In this document: positions 22,761-36,600 of the stretch, in pieces | Position numbering within the stretch: the first letter of the stretch is position 1 | Layout of the letters: every line of letters begins with the position of its first letter | Source of the DNA: Apostichopus japonicus | Lineage: Eukaryota > Echinodermata > Holothuroidea > Aspidochirotida > Stichopodidae | DNA: 64,000 nucleotides | Reading direction: 5' to 3' | Assembly (NCBI RefSeq): GCF_037975245.1 | Contig: NC_092564.1 | Location: forward strand, 29,062,984 to 29,126,983 | Made by a program: the position numbers and the translations under genes | The notes under the pieces: model-generated | What the model was told of the DNA's origin: nothing | Database searches by the model: none | What the model saw: only the letters and a program-made list of their open reading frames with translations

Positions 22761-25417
22761 CGAGGTACAGAGCACAACCAACCGCGCCACGACAGCAGTT
22801 GATATAAATCTATGTTCGTTTCTAATACTTAAAGTTCCCAGAGACCGTATGAGATCGCGGCAAAAGCAAACTGCCCCCACCTGGTCTCGAGCCCGCGATC
22901 CAAAATACGTCACGCTCTCGAGGTACAGAGCAACCAACCGCGCCACGACAGCAGTTGATATAAATCTATGTTCGTTTCTAATACTTAAAGTTCCCAGAGA
23001 CCGTATGAGATCGCGGCAAAAGCAAACTGCCCCCACCTGGTCTCGAGCCCGCGATCCAAAATACGTCATGTTCTCAAGGTACAGAGCAACCAACCGCGCC
23101 ACGACAGCAGTTGATATAAATCTATGTTCGTTTCTAATACTTAAAGTTCCAGAGACTGCATAAGATCGCGGCAAAAGCAAACTGCCCCCACCTGGTCTCG
23201 AGCCCGCGATCCAAAATACGTCACGCTCTCGAGGTACAGAGCAACCAACCGCGCCACGACAGCAGTTGATATGAATCTATGTTCGTTTCTAATACTTAAA
23301 GTTCCCAGAGACCGTATTAGATCGCGGCAAAAGCAAACTGCCCCACCTGGTCTCGATCCCGCGATCCAAAATACGTCACGCTCTCGAGGTACAGAGCAAC
23401 CAACCGCGCCACGACAGCAGTTGATATGAATCTATGTTCGTTTCTAATACTTAAAGTTCCCAGAGACCGTATTAGATCGCGGCAAAAGCAAACTGCCCCC
23501 ACCTGGTCTCGATCCCGCGATCCAAAATACGTCACGCTCTCGAGGTACAGAGCAACCAACCGCGCCACGACAGCAGTTGATATAAATCTATGTTCGTTTC
23601 TAATACTTAAAGTTCCCAGAGACCGTATTAGATCGCGGCAAAAGCAAACAGCCCCCACCTGGTCTCGATCCCGCGATCCAAAATACGTCACGCTCTCGAG
23701 GTACAGAGCACAACCAACCGCGCCACGACAGCAGTTGATATAAATCTATGTTCGTTTCTAATACTTAAAGTTCCCAGAGACCGTATTAGATCGCGGCAAA
23801 AGCAAACTGCCCCCACCTGGTCTCGAGCCCGCGATCCAAAATACGTCACGCTCTCGAGGTACAGAGCACAACCAACCGCGCCACGACAGCAGTTGATATA
23901 AATCTATGTTCGTTTCTAATACTTAAAGTTCCAAAGACCGTATTAGATCGCGGCAAAAGCAAACTGCCCCCACCTGGTCTCGAGCCCGCGATCCAAAATA
24001 CGTCACGCTCTCGAGGTACAGAGCACAACCAACCGCGCCACGACAGCAGTTGATATAAATCTATGTTCGTTTCTAATACTTAAAGTTCCCAGAGACCGTA
24101 TTAGATCGCGGCAAAAGCAAACTGCCCCCACCTGGTCTCGAGCCCGCGATCCAAAATACGTCACGCTCTCGAGGTACAGAGCACAACCAACCGCGCCACG
24201 ACAGCAGTTGATATAAATCTATGTTCGTTTCTAATACTTAAAGTTCCCAGAGACCGTATGAGATCGCGGCAAAAGCAAACTGCCCCCACCTGGTCTCGAG
24301 CCCGCGATCCAAAATACGTCACGCTCTCGAGGTACAGAGCAACCAACCGCGCCACGACAGCAGTTGATATAAATCTATGTTCGTTTCTAATACTTAAAGT
24401 TCCCAGAGACCGTATGAGATCGCGGCAAAAGCAAACTGCCCCCACCTGGTCTCGAGCCCGCGATCCAAAATACGTCACGTTCTCGAGGTACAGAGCAACC
24501 AACCGCGCCACGACAGCAGTTGATATAAATCTATGTTCGTTTCTAATACTTAAAGTTCCAGAGACTGCATAAGATCGCGGCAAAAGCAAACTGCCCCCAC
24601 CTGGTCTCGAGCCCGCGATCCAAAATACGTCACGCTCTCGAGGTACAGAGCACAACCAAACGCGCCACGACAGCAGTTGATATGAATCTATGTTCGTTTC
24701 TAATACTTAAAGTTCCCAGAGACCGTATTAGATGGCGGCAAAAGCAAACTGCCCCCACCTGGTCTCGAGCCCGCGATCCAAAATACGTCACGCTCTCGAG
24801 GTACAGAGCACAACCAACCGCGCCACGACAGCAGTTGATATAAATCTATGTTCGTTTCTAATACTTAAAGTTCCAAAGACCGTATTAGATCGCGGCAAAA
24901 GCAAACTGCCCCCACCTGGTCTCGAGCCCGCGATCCAAAATACGTCACGCTCTCGAGGTACAGAGCACAACCAACCGCGCCACGACAGCAGTTGATATAA
25001 ATCTATGTTCGTTTCTAATACTTAAAGTTCCCAGAGACCGTATTAGATCGCGGCAAAAGCAAACTGCCCCCACCTGGTCTCGAGCCCGCGATCCAAAATA
25101 CGTCACGCTCTCGAGGTACAGAGCACAACCAACCGCGCCACGACAGCAGTTGATATAAATCTATGTTCGTTTCTAATACTTAAAGTTCCAAAGACCGTAT
25201 TAGATCGCGGCAAAAGCAAACTGCCCCCACCTGGTCTCGAGCCCGCGATCCAAAATACGTCACGCTCTCGAGGTACAGAGCACAACCAACCGCGCCACGA
25301 CAGCAGTTGATATAAATCTATGTTCGTTTCTAATACTTAAAGTTCCCAGAGACCGTATTAGATCGCGGCAAAAGCAAACTGCCCCCACCTGGTCTCGAGC
25401 CCGCGATCCAAAATACG

Positions 25418-26980
25418 TCACGCTCTCGAGGTACAGAGCACAACCAACCGCGCCACGACAGCAGTTGATATAAATCTATGTTCGTTTCTAATACTTAAAG
25501 TTCCCAGAGACCGTATGAGATCGCGGCAAAAGCAAACTGCCCCCACCTGGTCTCGAGCCCGCGATCCAAAATACGTCACGCTCTCGAGGTACAGAGCAAC
25601 CAACCGCGCCACGACAGCAGTTGATATAAATCTATGTTCGTTTCTAATACTTAAAGTTCCCAGAGACCGTATGAGATCGCGGCAAAAGCAAACTGCCCCC
25701 ACCTGGTCTCGAGCCCGCGATCCAAAATACGTCATGTTCTCAAGGTACAGAGCAACCAACCGCGCCACGACAGCAGTTGATATAAATCTATGTTCGTTTC
25801 TAATACTTAAAGTTCCAGAGACTGCATAAGATCGCGGCAAAAGCAAACTGCCCCCACCTGGTCTCGAGCCCGCGATCCAAAATACGTCACGCTCTCGAGG
25901 TACAGAGCACAACCAACCGCGCCACGACAGCAGTTGATATGAATCTATGTTCGTTTCTAATACTTAAAGTTCCCAGAGACCGTATGAGATGGCGGCAAAA
26001 GCAAACTGCCCCCACCTGGTCTCGAGCCCGCGATCCAAAATACGTCACGCTCTCGAGGTACAGAGCAACCAACCGCGCCACGACAGCAGTTGATATAAAT
26101 CTATGTTCGTTTCTAATACTTAAAGTTCCAGAGACCGCATAAGATCGCGGCAAAAGCAAACTGCCCACACCTGGTCTCGAGCCCGCGATCCAAAATACGT
26201 CACGTTCTCGAGGTACAGAGCAACCAACCGCGCCACGACAGCAGTTGATATTAATCTATGTTCGTTTCTAATACTTAAAGTTCCCAGAGACCGTATGAGA
26301 TCGCGGCAAAAGCAAACTGCCCCCACCTGGTCTCGATCCCGCGATCCAAAATACGTCACGCTCTCGAGGTACAGAGCACAACCAACCGCGCCACGACAGC
26401 AGTTGATATAAATCTATGTTCGTTTCTAATACTTAAAGTTCCCAGAGACCGTATTAGATCGCGGCAAAAGCAAACTGCCCCCACCTGGTCTCGAGCCCGC
26501 GATCCAAAATACGTCACGCTCTCGAGGTACAGAGCAACCAACCGCGCCACGACAGCAGTTGATATAAATCTATGTTCGTTTCTAATACTTAAAGTTCCAG
26601 AGACCGCATAAGATCGCGGCAAAAGCAAACTGCCCCCACCTGGTCTCGAGCCCGCGATCCAAAATACGTCACGCTCTCGAGGTACAGAGCAACCAACCGC
26701 GCCACGACAGCAGTTGATATAAATCTATGTTCGTTTCTAATACTTAAAGTTCCCAGAGACCGTATAAGATCGCGGCAAAAGCAAACTGCCCACACCTGGT
26801 CTCGAGCCCGCGATCCAAAATACGTCACGTTCTCGAGGTACAGAGCAACCAACCGCGCCACGACAGCAGTTGATATAAATCTATGTTCGTTTCTAATACT
26901 TAAAGTTCCCAGAGACCGTATTAGATGGCGGCAAAAGCAAACTGCCCCCACCTGGTCTCGAGCCCGCGATCCAAAATACG
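25418..26980 (-). repeat. Block carrying the CATGTTCTCAAGG marker, copy 3
   Basis: Collinear with 16181-17740 at offset 9237 bp. It is preceded by alternating 157/158-bp dimers (24788, 25103, 25418) that also precede the 22752 copy. Confidence 0.7.
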
Positions 26981-27849
26981 TCACGCTCTCGAGGTACAGA
27001 GCAACCAACCGCGCCACGACAGCAGTTGATATGAATCTATGTTCGTTTCTAATACTTAAAGTTCCCAGAGACCGTATTAGATCGCGGCAAAAGCAAACTG
27101 CCCCCACCTGGTCTCGATCCCGCGATCCAAAATACGTCACGCTCTCGAGGTGCAGAGCAACCAACCGCGCCACGACAGCAGTTGATATGAATCTATGTTC
27201 GTTTCTAATACTTAAAGTTCCCAGAGACCGTATTAGATCGCGGCAAAAGCAAACTGCCCCCACCTGGTCTCGATCCCGCGATCCAAAATACGTCACGCTC
27301 TCGAGGTACAGAGCAACCAACCGCGCCACGACAGCAGATGATATAAATCTATGTTCGTTTCTAATACTTAAAGTTCCCAGAGACCGTATGAGATCGCGGC
27401 AAAAGCAAACTGCCCCCACCTGGTCTCGATCCCGCGATCCAAAATACGTCACGCTCTCGAGGTACAGAGCAACCAACCGCGCCACGACAGCAGTTGATAT
27501 GAATCTATGTTCGTTTCTAATACTTAAAGTTCCCAGAGACCGTATTAGATCGCGGCAAAAGCAAACTGCCCCCACCTGGTCTCGAGCCCGCGATCCAAAA
27601 TACGTCACGCTCTCGAGGTACAGAGCAACCAACCGCGCCACGACAGCAGTTGATATGAATCTATGTTCGTTTCTAATACTTAAAGTTCCCAGAGACCGTA
27701 TTAGATCGCGGCAAAAGCAAACAGCCCCCACCTGGTCTCGATCCCGCGATCCAAAATACGTCACGCTCTCGAGGTACAGAGCAACCAACCGCGCCACGAC
27801 AGCAGTTGATATAAATCTATGTTCGTTTCTAATACTTAAAGTTCCCAGA

Positions 27850-30810
27850 GACCGTATGAGATCGCGGCAAAAGCAAACTGCCCCCACCTGGTCTCGAGCC
27901 CGCGATCCAAAATACGTCACGCTCTCGAGGTACAGAGCAACCAACCGCGCCACGACAGCAGTTGATATAAATCTATGTTCGTTTCTAATACTTAAAGTTC
28001 CCAGAGACCGTATAAGATCGCGGCAAAAGCAAACTGCCCACACCTGGTCTCGAGCCCGCGATCCAAAATACGTCACGTTCTCGAGGTACAGAGCAACCAA
28101 CCGCGCCACGACAGCAGTTGATATTAATCTATGTTCGTTTCTAATACTTAAAGTTCCAGAGACCGTATTAGATCGCGGCAAAAGCAAACTGCCCCCACCT
28201 GGTCTCGAGCCCGCGATCCAAAATACGTCACGCTCTCGAGGTACAGAGCACAACCAACCGCGCCACGACAGCAGTTGATATAAATCTATGTTCGTTTCTA
28301 ATACTTAAAGTTCCCAGAGACCGTATTAGATGGCGGCAAAAGCAAACTGCCCCCACCTGGTCTCGAGCCCGCGATCCAAAATACGTCACGCTCTCGAGGT
28401 ACAGAGCAACCAACCGCGCCACGACAGCAGTTGATATGAATCTATGTTCGTTTCTAATACTTAAAGTTCCCAGAGACCGTATTAGATCGCGGCAAAAGCA
28501 AACTGCCCCACCTGGTCTCGAGCCCGCGATCCAAAATACGTCACGCTCTCGAGGTGCAGAGCAACCAACCGCGCCACGACAGCAGTTGATATGAATCTAT
28601 GTTCGTTTCTAATACTTAAAGTTCCCAGAGACCGTATTAGATCGCGGCAAAAGCAAACTGCCCCCACCTGGTCTCGATCCCGCGATCCAAAATACGTCAC
28701 GCTCTCGAGGTACAGAGCAACCAACCGCGCCACGACAGCAGATGATATAAATCTATGTTCGTTTCTAATACTTAAAGTTCCCAGAGACCGTATGAGATCG
28801 CGGCAAAAGCAAACTGCCCCCACCTGGTCTCGATCCCGCGATCCAAAATACGTCACGCTCTCGAGGTACAGAGCAACCAACCGCGCCACGACAGCAGTTG
28901 ATATAAATCTATGTTCGTTTCTAATACTTAAAGTTCCAGAGACCGCATAAGATCGCGGCAAAAGCAAACTGCCCCCACCTGGTCTCGAGCCCGCGATCCA
29001 AAATACGTCACGCTCTCGAGGTACAGAGCAACCAACCGCGCCACGACAGCAGTTGATATGAATCTATGTTCGTTTCTAATACTTAAAGTTCCCAGAGACC
29101 GTATTAGATCGCGGCAAAAGCAAACTGCCCCACCTGGTCTCGATCCCGCGATCCAAAATACGTCACGCTCTCGAGGTACAGAGCAACCAACCGCGCCACG
29201 ACAGCAGTTGATATGAATCTATGTTCGTTTCTAATACTTAAAGTTCCCAGAGACCGTATTAGATCGCGGCAAAAGCAAACTGCCCCCACCTGGTCTCGAT
29301 CCCGCGATCCAAAATACGTCACGCTCTCGAGGTACAGAGCAACCAACCGCGCCACGACAGCAGTTGATATAAATCTATGTTCGTTTCTAATACTTAAAGT
29401 TCCCAGAGACCGTATTAGATCGCGGCAAAAGCAAACAGCCCCCACCTGGTCTCGATCCCGCGATCCAAAATACGTCACGCTCTCGAGGTACAGAGCACAA
29501 CCAACCGCGCCACGACAGCAGTTGATATAAATCTATGTTCGTTTCTAATACTTAAAGTTCCCAGAGACCGTATTAGATCGCGGCAAAAGCAAACTGCCCC
29601 CACCTGGTCTCGAGCCCGCGATCCAAAATACGTCACGCTCTCGAGGTACAGAGCACAACCAACCGCGCCACGACAGCAGTTGATATAAATCTATGTTCGT
29701 TTCTAATACTTAAAGTTCCAAAGACCGTATTAGATCGCGGCAAAAGCAAACTGCCCCCACCTGGTCTCGAGCCCGCGATCCAAAATACGTCACGCTCTCG
29801 AGGTACAGAGCACAACCAACCGCGCCACGACAGCAGTTGATATAAATCTATGTTCGTTTCTAATACTTAAAGTTCCCAGAGACCGTATTAGATCGCGGCA
29901 AAAGCAAACTGCCCCCACCTGGTCTCGAGCCCGCGATCCAAAATACGTCACGCTCTCGAGGTACAGAGCACAACCAACCGCGCCACGACAGCAGTTGATA
30001 TAAATCTATGTTCGTTTCTAATACTTAAAGTTCCCAGAGACCGTATGAGATCGCGGCAAAAGCAAACTGCCCCCACCTGGTCTCGAGCCCGCGATCCAAA
30101 ATACGTCACGCTCTCGAGGTACAGAGCAACCAACCGCGCCACGACAGCAGTTGATATAAATCTATGTTCGTTTCTAATACTTAAAGTTCCCAGAGACCGT
30201 ATGAGATCGCGGCAAAAGCAAACTGCCCCCACCTGGTCTCGAGCCCGCGATCCAAAATACGTCACGTTCTCGAGGTACAGAGCAACCAACCGCGCCACGA
30301 CAGCAGTTGATATAAATCTATGTTCGTTTCTAATACTTAAAGTTCCAGAGACTGCATAAGATCGCGGCAAAAGCAAACTGCCCCCACCTGGTCTCGAGCC
30401 CGCGATCCAAAATACGTCACGCTCTCGAGGTACAGAGCACAACCAACCGCGCCACGACAGCAGTTGATATGAATCTATGTTCGTTTCTAATACTTAAAGT
30501 TCCCAGAGACCGTATTAGATGGCGGCAAAAGCAAACTGCCCCCACCTGGTCTCGAGCCCGCGATCCAAAATACGTCACGCTCTCGAGGTACAGAGCAACC
30601 AACCGCGCCACGACAGCAGTTGATATAAATCTATGTTCGTTTCTAATACTTAAAGTTCCAGAGACCGTATAAGATCGCGGCAAAAGCAAACTGCCCCCAC
30701 CTGGTCTCGAGCCCGCGATCCAAAATACGTCACGCTCTCGAGGTACAGAGCAACCAACCGCGCCACGACAGCAGTTGATATAAATCTATGTTCGTTTCTA
30801 ATACTTAAAG
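27850..30810 (-). repeat. 2.9-kb block, copy 2 (pair at 18930-21880)
   Basis: Collinear with 18930-21880 at offset 8922. Its end (29540-30800) is again duplicated 1722 bp to the right. Confidence 0.7.
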
Positions 30811-32570
30811 TTCCAGAGACCGCATAAGATCGCGGCAAAAGCAAACTGCCCCCACCTGGTCTCGAGCCCGCGATCCAAAATACGTCACGCTCTCGAGGTA
30901 CAGAGCAACCAACCGCGCCACGACAGCAGTTGATATGAATCTATGTTCGTTTCTAATACTTAAAGTTCCCAGAGACCGTATTAGATCGCGGCAAAAGCAA
31001 ACTGCCCCCACCTGGTCTCGATCCCGCGATCCAAAATACGTCACGCTCTCGAGGTACAGAGCAACCAACCGCGCCACGACAGCAGTTGATATGAATCTAT
31101 GTTCGTTTCTAATACTTAAAGTTCCCAGAGACCGTATTAGATCGCGGCAAAAGCAAACTGCCCCCACCTGGTCTCGAGCCCGCGATCCAAAATACGTCAC
31201 GCTCTCGAGGTACAGAGCACAACCAACCGCGCCACGACAGCAGTTGATATAAATCTATGTTCGTTTCTAATACTTAAAGTTCCCAGAGACCGTATTAGAT
31301 CGCGGCAAAAGCAAACTGCCCCCACCTGGTCTCGAGCCCGCGATCCAAAATACGTCACGCTCTCGAGGTACAGAGCACAACCAACCGCGCCACGACAGCA
31401 GTTGATATAAATCTATGTTCGTTTCTAATACTTAAAGTTCCAAAGACCGTATTAGATCGCGGCAAAAGCAAACTGCCCCCACCTGGTCTCGAGCCCGCGA
31501 TCCAAAATACGTCACGCTCTCGAGGTACAGAGCACAACCAACCGCGCCACGACAGCAGTTGATATAAATCTATGTTCGTTTCTAATACTTAAAGTTCCCA
31601 GAGACCGTATTAGATCGCGGCAAAAGCAAACTGCCCCCACCTGGTCTCGAGCCCGCGATCCAAAATACGTCACGCTCTCGAGGTACAGAGCACAACCAAC
31701 CGCGCCACGACAGCAGTTGATATAAATCTATGTTCGTTTCTAATACTTAAAGTTCCCAGAGACCGTATGAGATCGCGGCAAAAGCAAACTGCCCCCACCT
31801 GGTCTCGAGCCCGCGATCCAAAATACGTCACGCTCTCGAGGTACAGAGCAACCAACCGCGCCACGACAGCAGTTGATATAAATCTATGTTCGTTTCTAAT
31901 ACTTAAAGTTCCCAGAGACCGTATGAGATCGCGGCAAAAGCAAACTGCCCCCACCTGGTCTCGAGCCCGCGATCCAAAATACGTCACGTTCTCGAGGTAC
32001 AGAGCAACCAACCGCGCCACGACAGCAGTTGATATAAATCTATGTTCGTTTCTAATACTTAAAGTTCCAGAGACTGCATAAGATCGCGGCAAAAGCAAAC
32101 TGCCCCCACCTGGTCTCGAGCCCGCGATCCAAAATACGTCACGCTCTCGAGGTACAGAGCACAACCAACCGCGCCACGACAGCAGTTGATATGAATCTAT
32201 GTTCGTTTCTAATACTTAAAGTTCCCAGAGACCGTATTAGATGGCGGCAAAAGCAAACTGCCCCCACCTGGTCTCGAGCCCGCGATCCAAAATACGTCAC
32301 GCTCTCGAGGTACAGAGCAACCAACCGCGCCACGACAGCAGTTGATATAAATCTATGTTCGTTTCTAATACTTAAAGTTCCAGAGACCGTATAAGATCGC
32401 GGCAAAAGCAAACTGCCCCCACCTGGTCTCGAGCCCGCGATCCAAAATACGTCACGCTCTCGAGGTACAGAGCAACCAACCGCGCCACGACAGCAGTTGA
32501 TATAAATCTATGTTCGTTTCTAATACTTAAAGTTCCAGAGACCGCATAAGATCGCGGCAAAAGCAAACTG
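29540..32570 (-). repeat. Eleven-monomer tandem duplication, 1722 bp
   Basis: Marker strings at 29633, 29948, 30417, 30650 and 30805 recur at 31355, 31670, 32139, 32372 and 32527, all at offset 1722 bp. The right copy and what follows (31355-33500) recur at 37285-39430 with offset 5930. Confidence 0.7.
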
Positions 32571-33694
32571 CCCCCACCTGGTCTCGAGCCCGCGATCCAA
32601 AATACGTCACGCTCTCGAGGTACAGAGCAACCAACCGCGCCACGACAGCAGTTGATATGAATCTATGTTCGTTTCTAATACTTAAAGTTCCCAGAGACCG
32701 TATTAGATCGCGGCAAAAGCAAACTGCCCCCACCTGGTCTCGATCCCGCGATCCAAAATACGTCACGCTCTCGAGGTACAGAGCAACCAACCGCGCCACG
32801 ACAGCAGTTGATATGAATCTATGTTCGTTTCTAATACTTAAAGTTCCCAGAGACCGTATTAGATCGCGGCAAAAGCAAACTGCCCCCACCTGGTCTCGAT
32901 CCCGCGATCCAAAATACGTCACGCTCTCGAGGTACAGAGCAACCAACCGCGCCACGACAGCAGTTGATATAAATCTATGTTCGTTTCTAATACTTAAAGT
33001 TCCAGAGACCGCATAAGATCGCGGCAAAAGCAAACTGCCCCCACCTGGTCTCGAGCCCGCGATCCAAAATACGTCACGCTCTCGAGGTACAGAGCAACCA
33101 ACCGCGCCACGACAGCAGTTGATATAAATCTATGTTCGTTTCTAATACTTAAAGTTCCAGAGACCGCATAAGATCGCGGCAAAAGCAAACTGCCCCCACC
33201 TGGTCTCGATCCCGCGATCCAAAATACGTCACGCTCTCGAGGTACAGAGCAACCAACCGCGCCACGACAGCAGTTGATATAAATCTATGTTCGTTTCTAA
33301 TACTTAAAGTTCCAGAGACCGCATAAGATCGCGGCAAAAGCAAACTGCCCCCACCTGGTCTCGAGCCCGCGATCCAAAATACGTCACGCTCTCGAGGTAC
33401 AGAGCAACCAACCGCGCCACGACAGCAGTTGATATAAATCTATGTTCGTTTCTAATACTTAAAGTTCCAGAGACCGCATAAGATCGCGGCAAAAGCAAAC
33501 TGCCCACACCTGGTCTCGAGCCCGCGATCCAAAATACGTCACGTTCTCGAGGTACAGAGCAACCAACCGCGCCACGACAGCAGTTGATATTAATCTATGT
33601 TCGTTTCTAATACTTAAAGTTCCCAGAGACCGTATGAGATCGCGGCAAAAGCAAACTGCCCCCACCTGGTCTCGATCCCGCGATCCAAAATACG

Positions 33695-36600
33695 TCACGC
33701 TCTCGAGGTACAGAGCACAACCAACCGCGCCACGACAGCAGTTGATATAAATCTATGTTCGTTTCTAATACTTAAAGTTCCCAGAGACCGTATTAGATCG
33801 CGGCAAAAGCAAACTGCCCCCACCTGGTCTCGAGCCCGCGATCCAAAATACGTCACGCTCTCGAGGTACAGAGCAACCAACCGCGCCACGACAGCAGTTG
33901 ATATAAATCTATGTTCGTTTCTAATACTTAAAGTTCCAGAGACCGCATAAGATCGCGGCAAAAGCAAACTGCCCCCACCTGGTCTCGAGCCCGCGATCCA
34001 AAATACGTCACGCTCTCGAGGTACAGAGCAACCAACCGCGCCACGACAGCAGTTGATATAAATCTATGTTCGTTTCTAATACTTAAAGTTCCCAGAGACC
34101 GTATAAGATCGCGGCAAAAGCAAACTGCCCACACCTGGTCTCGAGCCCGCGATCCAAAATACGTCACGTTCTCGAGGTACAGAGCAACCAACCGCGCCAC
34201 GACAGCAGTTGATATAAATCTATGTTCGTTTCTAATACTTAAAGTTCCAGAGACCGTATTAGATCGCGGCAAAAGCAAACTGCCCCCACCTGGTCTCGAG
34301 CCCGCGATCCAAAATACGTCACGCTCTCGAGGTACAGAGCACAACCAACCGCGCCACGACAGCAGTTGATATAAATCTATGTTCGTTTCTAATACTTAAA
34401 GTTCCCAGAGACCGTATTAGATGGCGGCAAAAGCAAACTGCCCCCACCTGGTCTCGAGCCCGCGATCCAAAATACGTCACGCTCTCGAGGTACAGAGCAA
34501 CCAACCGCGCCACGACAGCAGTTGATATGAATCTATGTTCGTTTCTAATACTTAAAGTTCCCAGAGACCGTATTAGATCGCGGCAAAAGCAAACTGCCCC
34601 CACCTGGTCTCGAGCCCGCGATCCAAAATACGTCACGCTCTCGAGGTGCAGAGCAACCAACCGCGCCACGACAGCAGTTGATATGAATCTATGTTCGTTT
34701 CTAATACTTAAAGTTCCAAGAGACCGTATTAGATCGCGGCAAAAGCAAACTGCCCCCACCTGGTCTCGATCCCGCGATCCAAAATACGTCACGCTCTCGA
34801 GGTACAGAGCAACCAACCGCGCCACGACAGCAGATGATATAAATCTATGTTCGTTTCTAATACTTAAAGTTCCCAGAGACCGTATGAGATCGCGGCAAAA
34901 GCAAACTGCCCCCACCTGGTCTCGATCCCGCGATCCAAAATACGTCACGCTCTCGAGGTACAGAGCAACCAACCGCGCCACGACAGCAGTTGATATGAAT
35001 CTATGTTCGTTTCTAATACTTAAAGTTCCCAGAGACCGTATTAGATCGCGGCAAAAGCAAACTGCCCCCACCTGGTCTCGAGCCCGCGATCCAAAATACG
35101 TCACGCTCTCGAGGTACAGAGCAACCAACCGCGCCACGACAGCAGTTGATATGAATCTATGTTCGTTTCTAATACTTAAAGTTCCCAGAGACCGTATTAG
35201 ATCGCGGCAAAAGCAAACAGCCCCCACCTGGTCTCGATCCCGCGATCCAAAATACGTCACGCTCTCGAGGTACAGAGCAACCAACCGCGCCACGACAGCA
35301 GTTGATATAAATCTATGTTCGTTTCTAATACTTAAAGTTCCCAGAGACCGTATGAGATCGCGGCAAAAGCAAACTGCCCCCACCTGGTCTCGAGCCCGCG
35401 ATCCAAAATACGTCACGCTCTCGAGGTACAGAGCAACCAACCGCGCCACGACAGCAGTTGATATAAATCTATGTTCGTTTCTAATACTTAAAGTTCCCAG
35501 AGACCGTATAAGATCGCGGCAAAAGCAAACTGCCCACACCTGGTCTCGAGCCCGCGATCCAAAATACGTCACGTTCTCGAGGTACAGAGCAACCAACCGC
35601 GCCACGACAGCAGTTGATATTAATCTATGTTCGTTTCTAATACTTAAAGTTCCAGAGACCGTATTAGATCGCGGCAAAAGCAAACTGCCCCCACCTGGTC
35701 TCGAGCCCGCGATCCAAAATACGTCACGCTCTCGAGGTACAGAGCACAACCAACCGCGCCACGACAGCAGTTGATATAAATCTATGTTCGTTTCTAATAC
35801 TTAAAGTTCCCAGAGACCGTATTAGATGGCGGCAAAAGCAAACTGCCCCCACCTGGTCTCGAGCCCGCGATCCAAAATACGTCACGCTCTCGAGGTACAG
35901 AGCAACCAACCGCGCCACGACAGCAGTTGATATGAATCTATGTTCGTTTCTAATACTTAAAGTTCCCAGAGACCGTATTAGATCGCGGCAAAAGCAAACT
36001 GCCCCACCTGGTCTCGAGCCCGCGATCCAAAATACGTCACGCTCTCGAGGTGCAGAGCAACCAACCGCGCCACGACAGCAGTTGATATGAATCTATGTTC
36101 GTTTCTAATACTTAAAGTTCCCAGAGACCGTATTAGATCGCGGCAAAAGCAAACTGCCCCCACCTGGTCTCGATCCCGCGATCCAAAATACGTCACGCTC
36201 TCGAGGTACAGAGCAACCAACCGCGCCACGACAGCAGATGATATAAATCTATGTTCGTTTCTAATACTTAAAGTTCCCAGAGACCGTATGAGATCGCGGC
36301 AAAAGCAAACTGCCCCCACCTGGTCTCGATCCCGCGATCCAAAATACGTCACGCTCTCGAGGTACAGAGCAACCAACCGCGCCACGACAGCAGTTGATAT
36401 AAATCTATGTTCGTTTCTAATACTTAAAGTTCCCAGAGACCGTATTAGATCGCGGCAAAAGCAAACTGCCCCCACCTGGTCTCGAGCCCGCGATCCAAAA
36501 TACGTCACGCTCTCGAGGTACAGAGCAACCAACCGCGCCACGACAGCAGTTGATATAAATCTATGTTCGTTTCTAATACTTAAAGTTCCAGAGACCGCAT

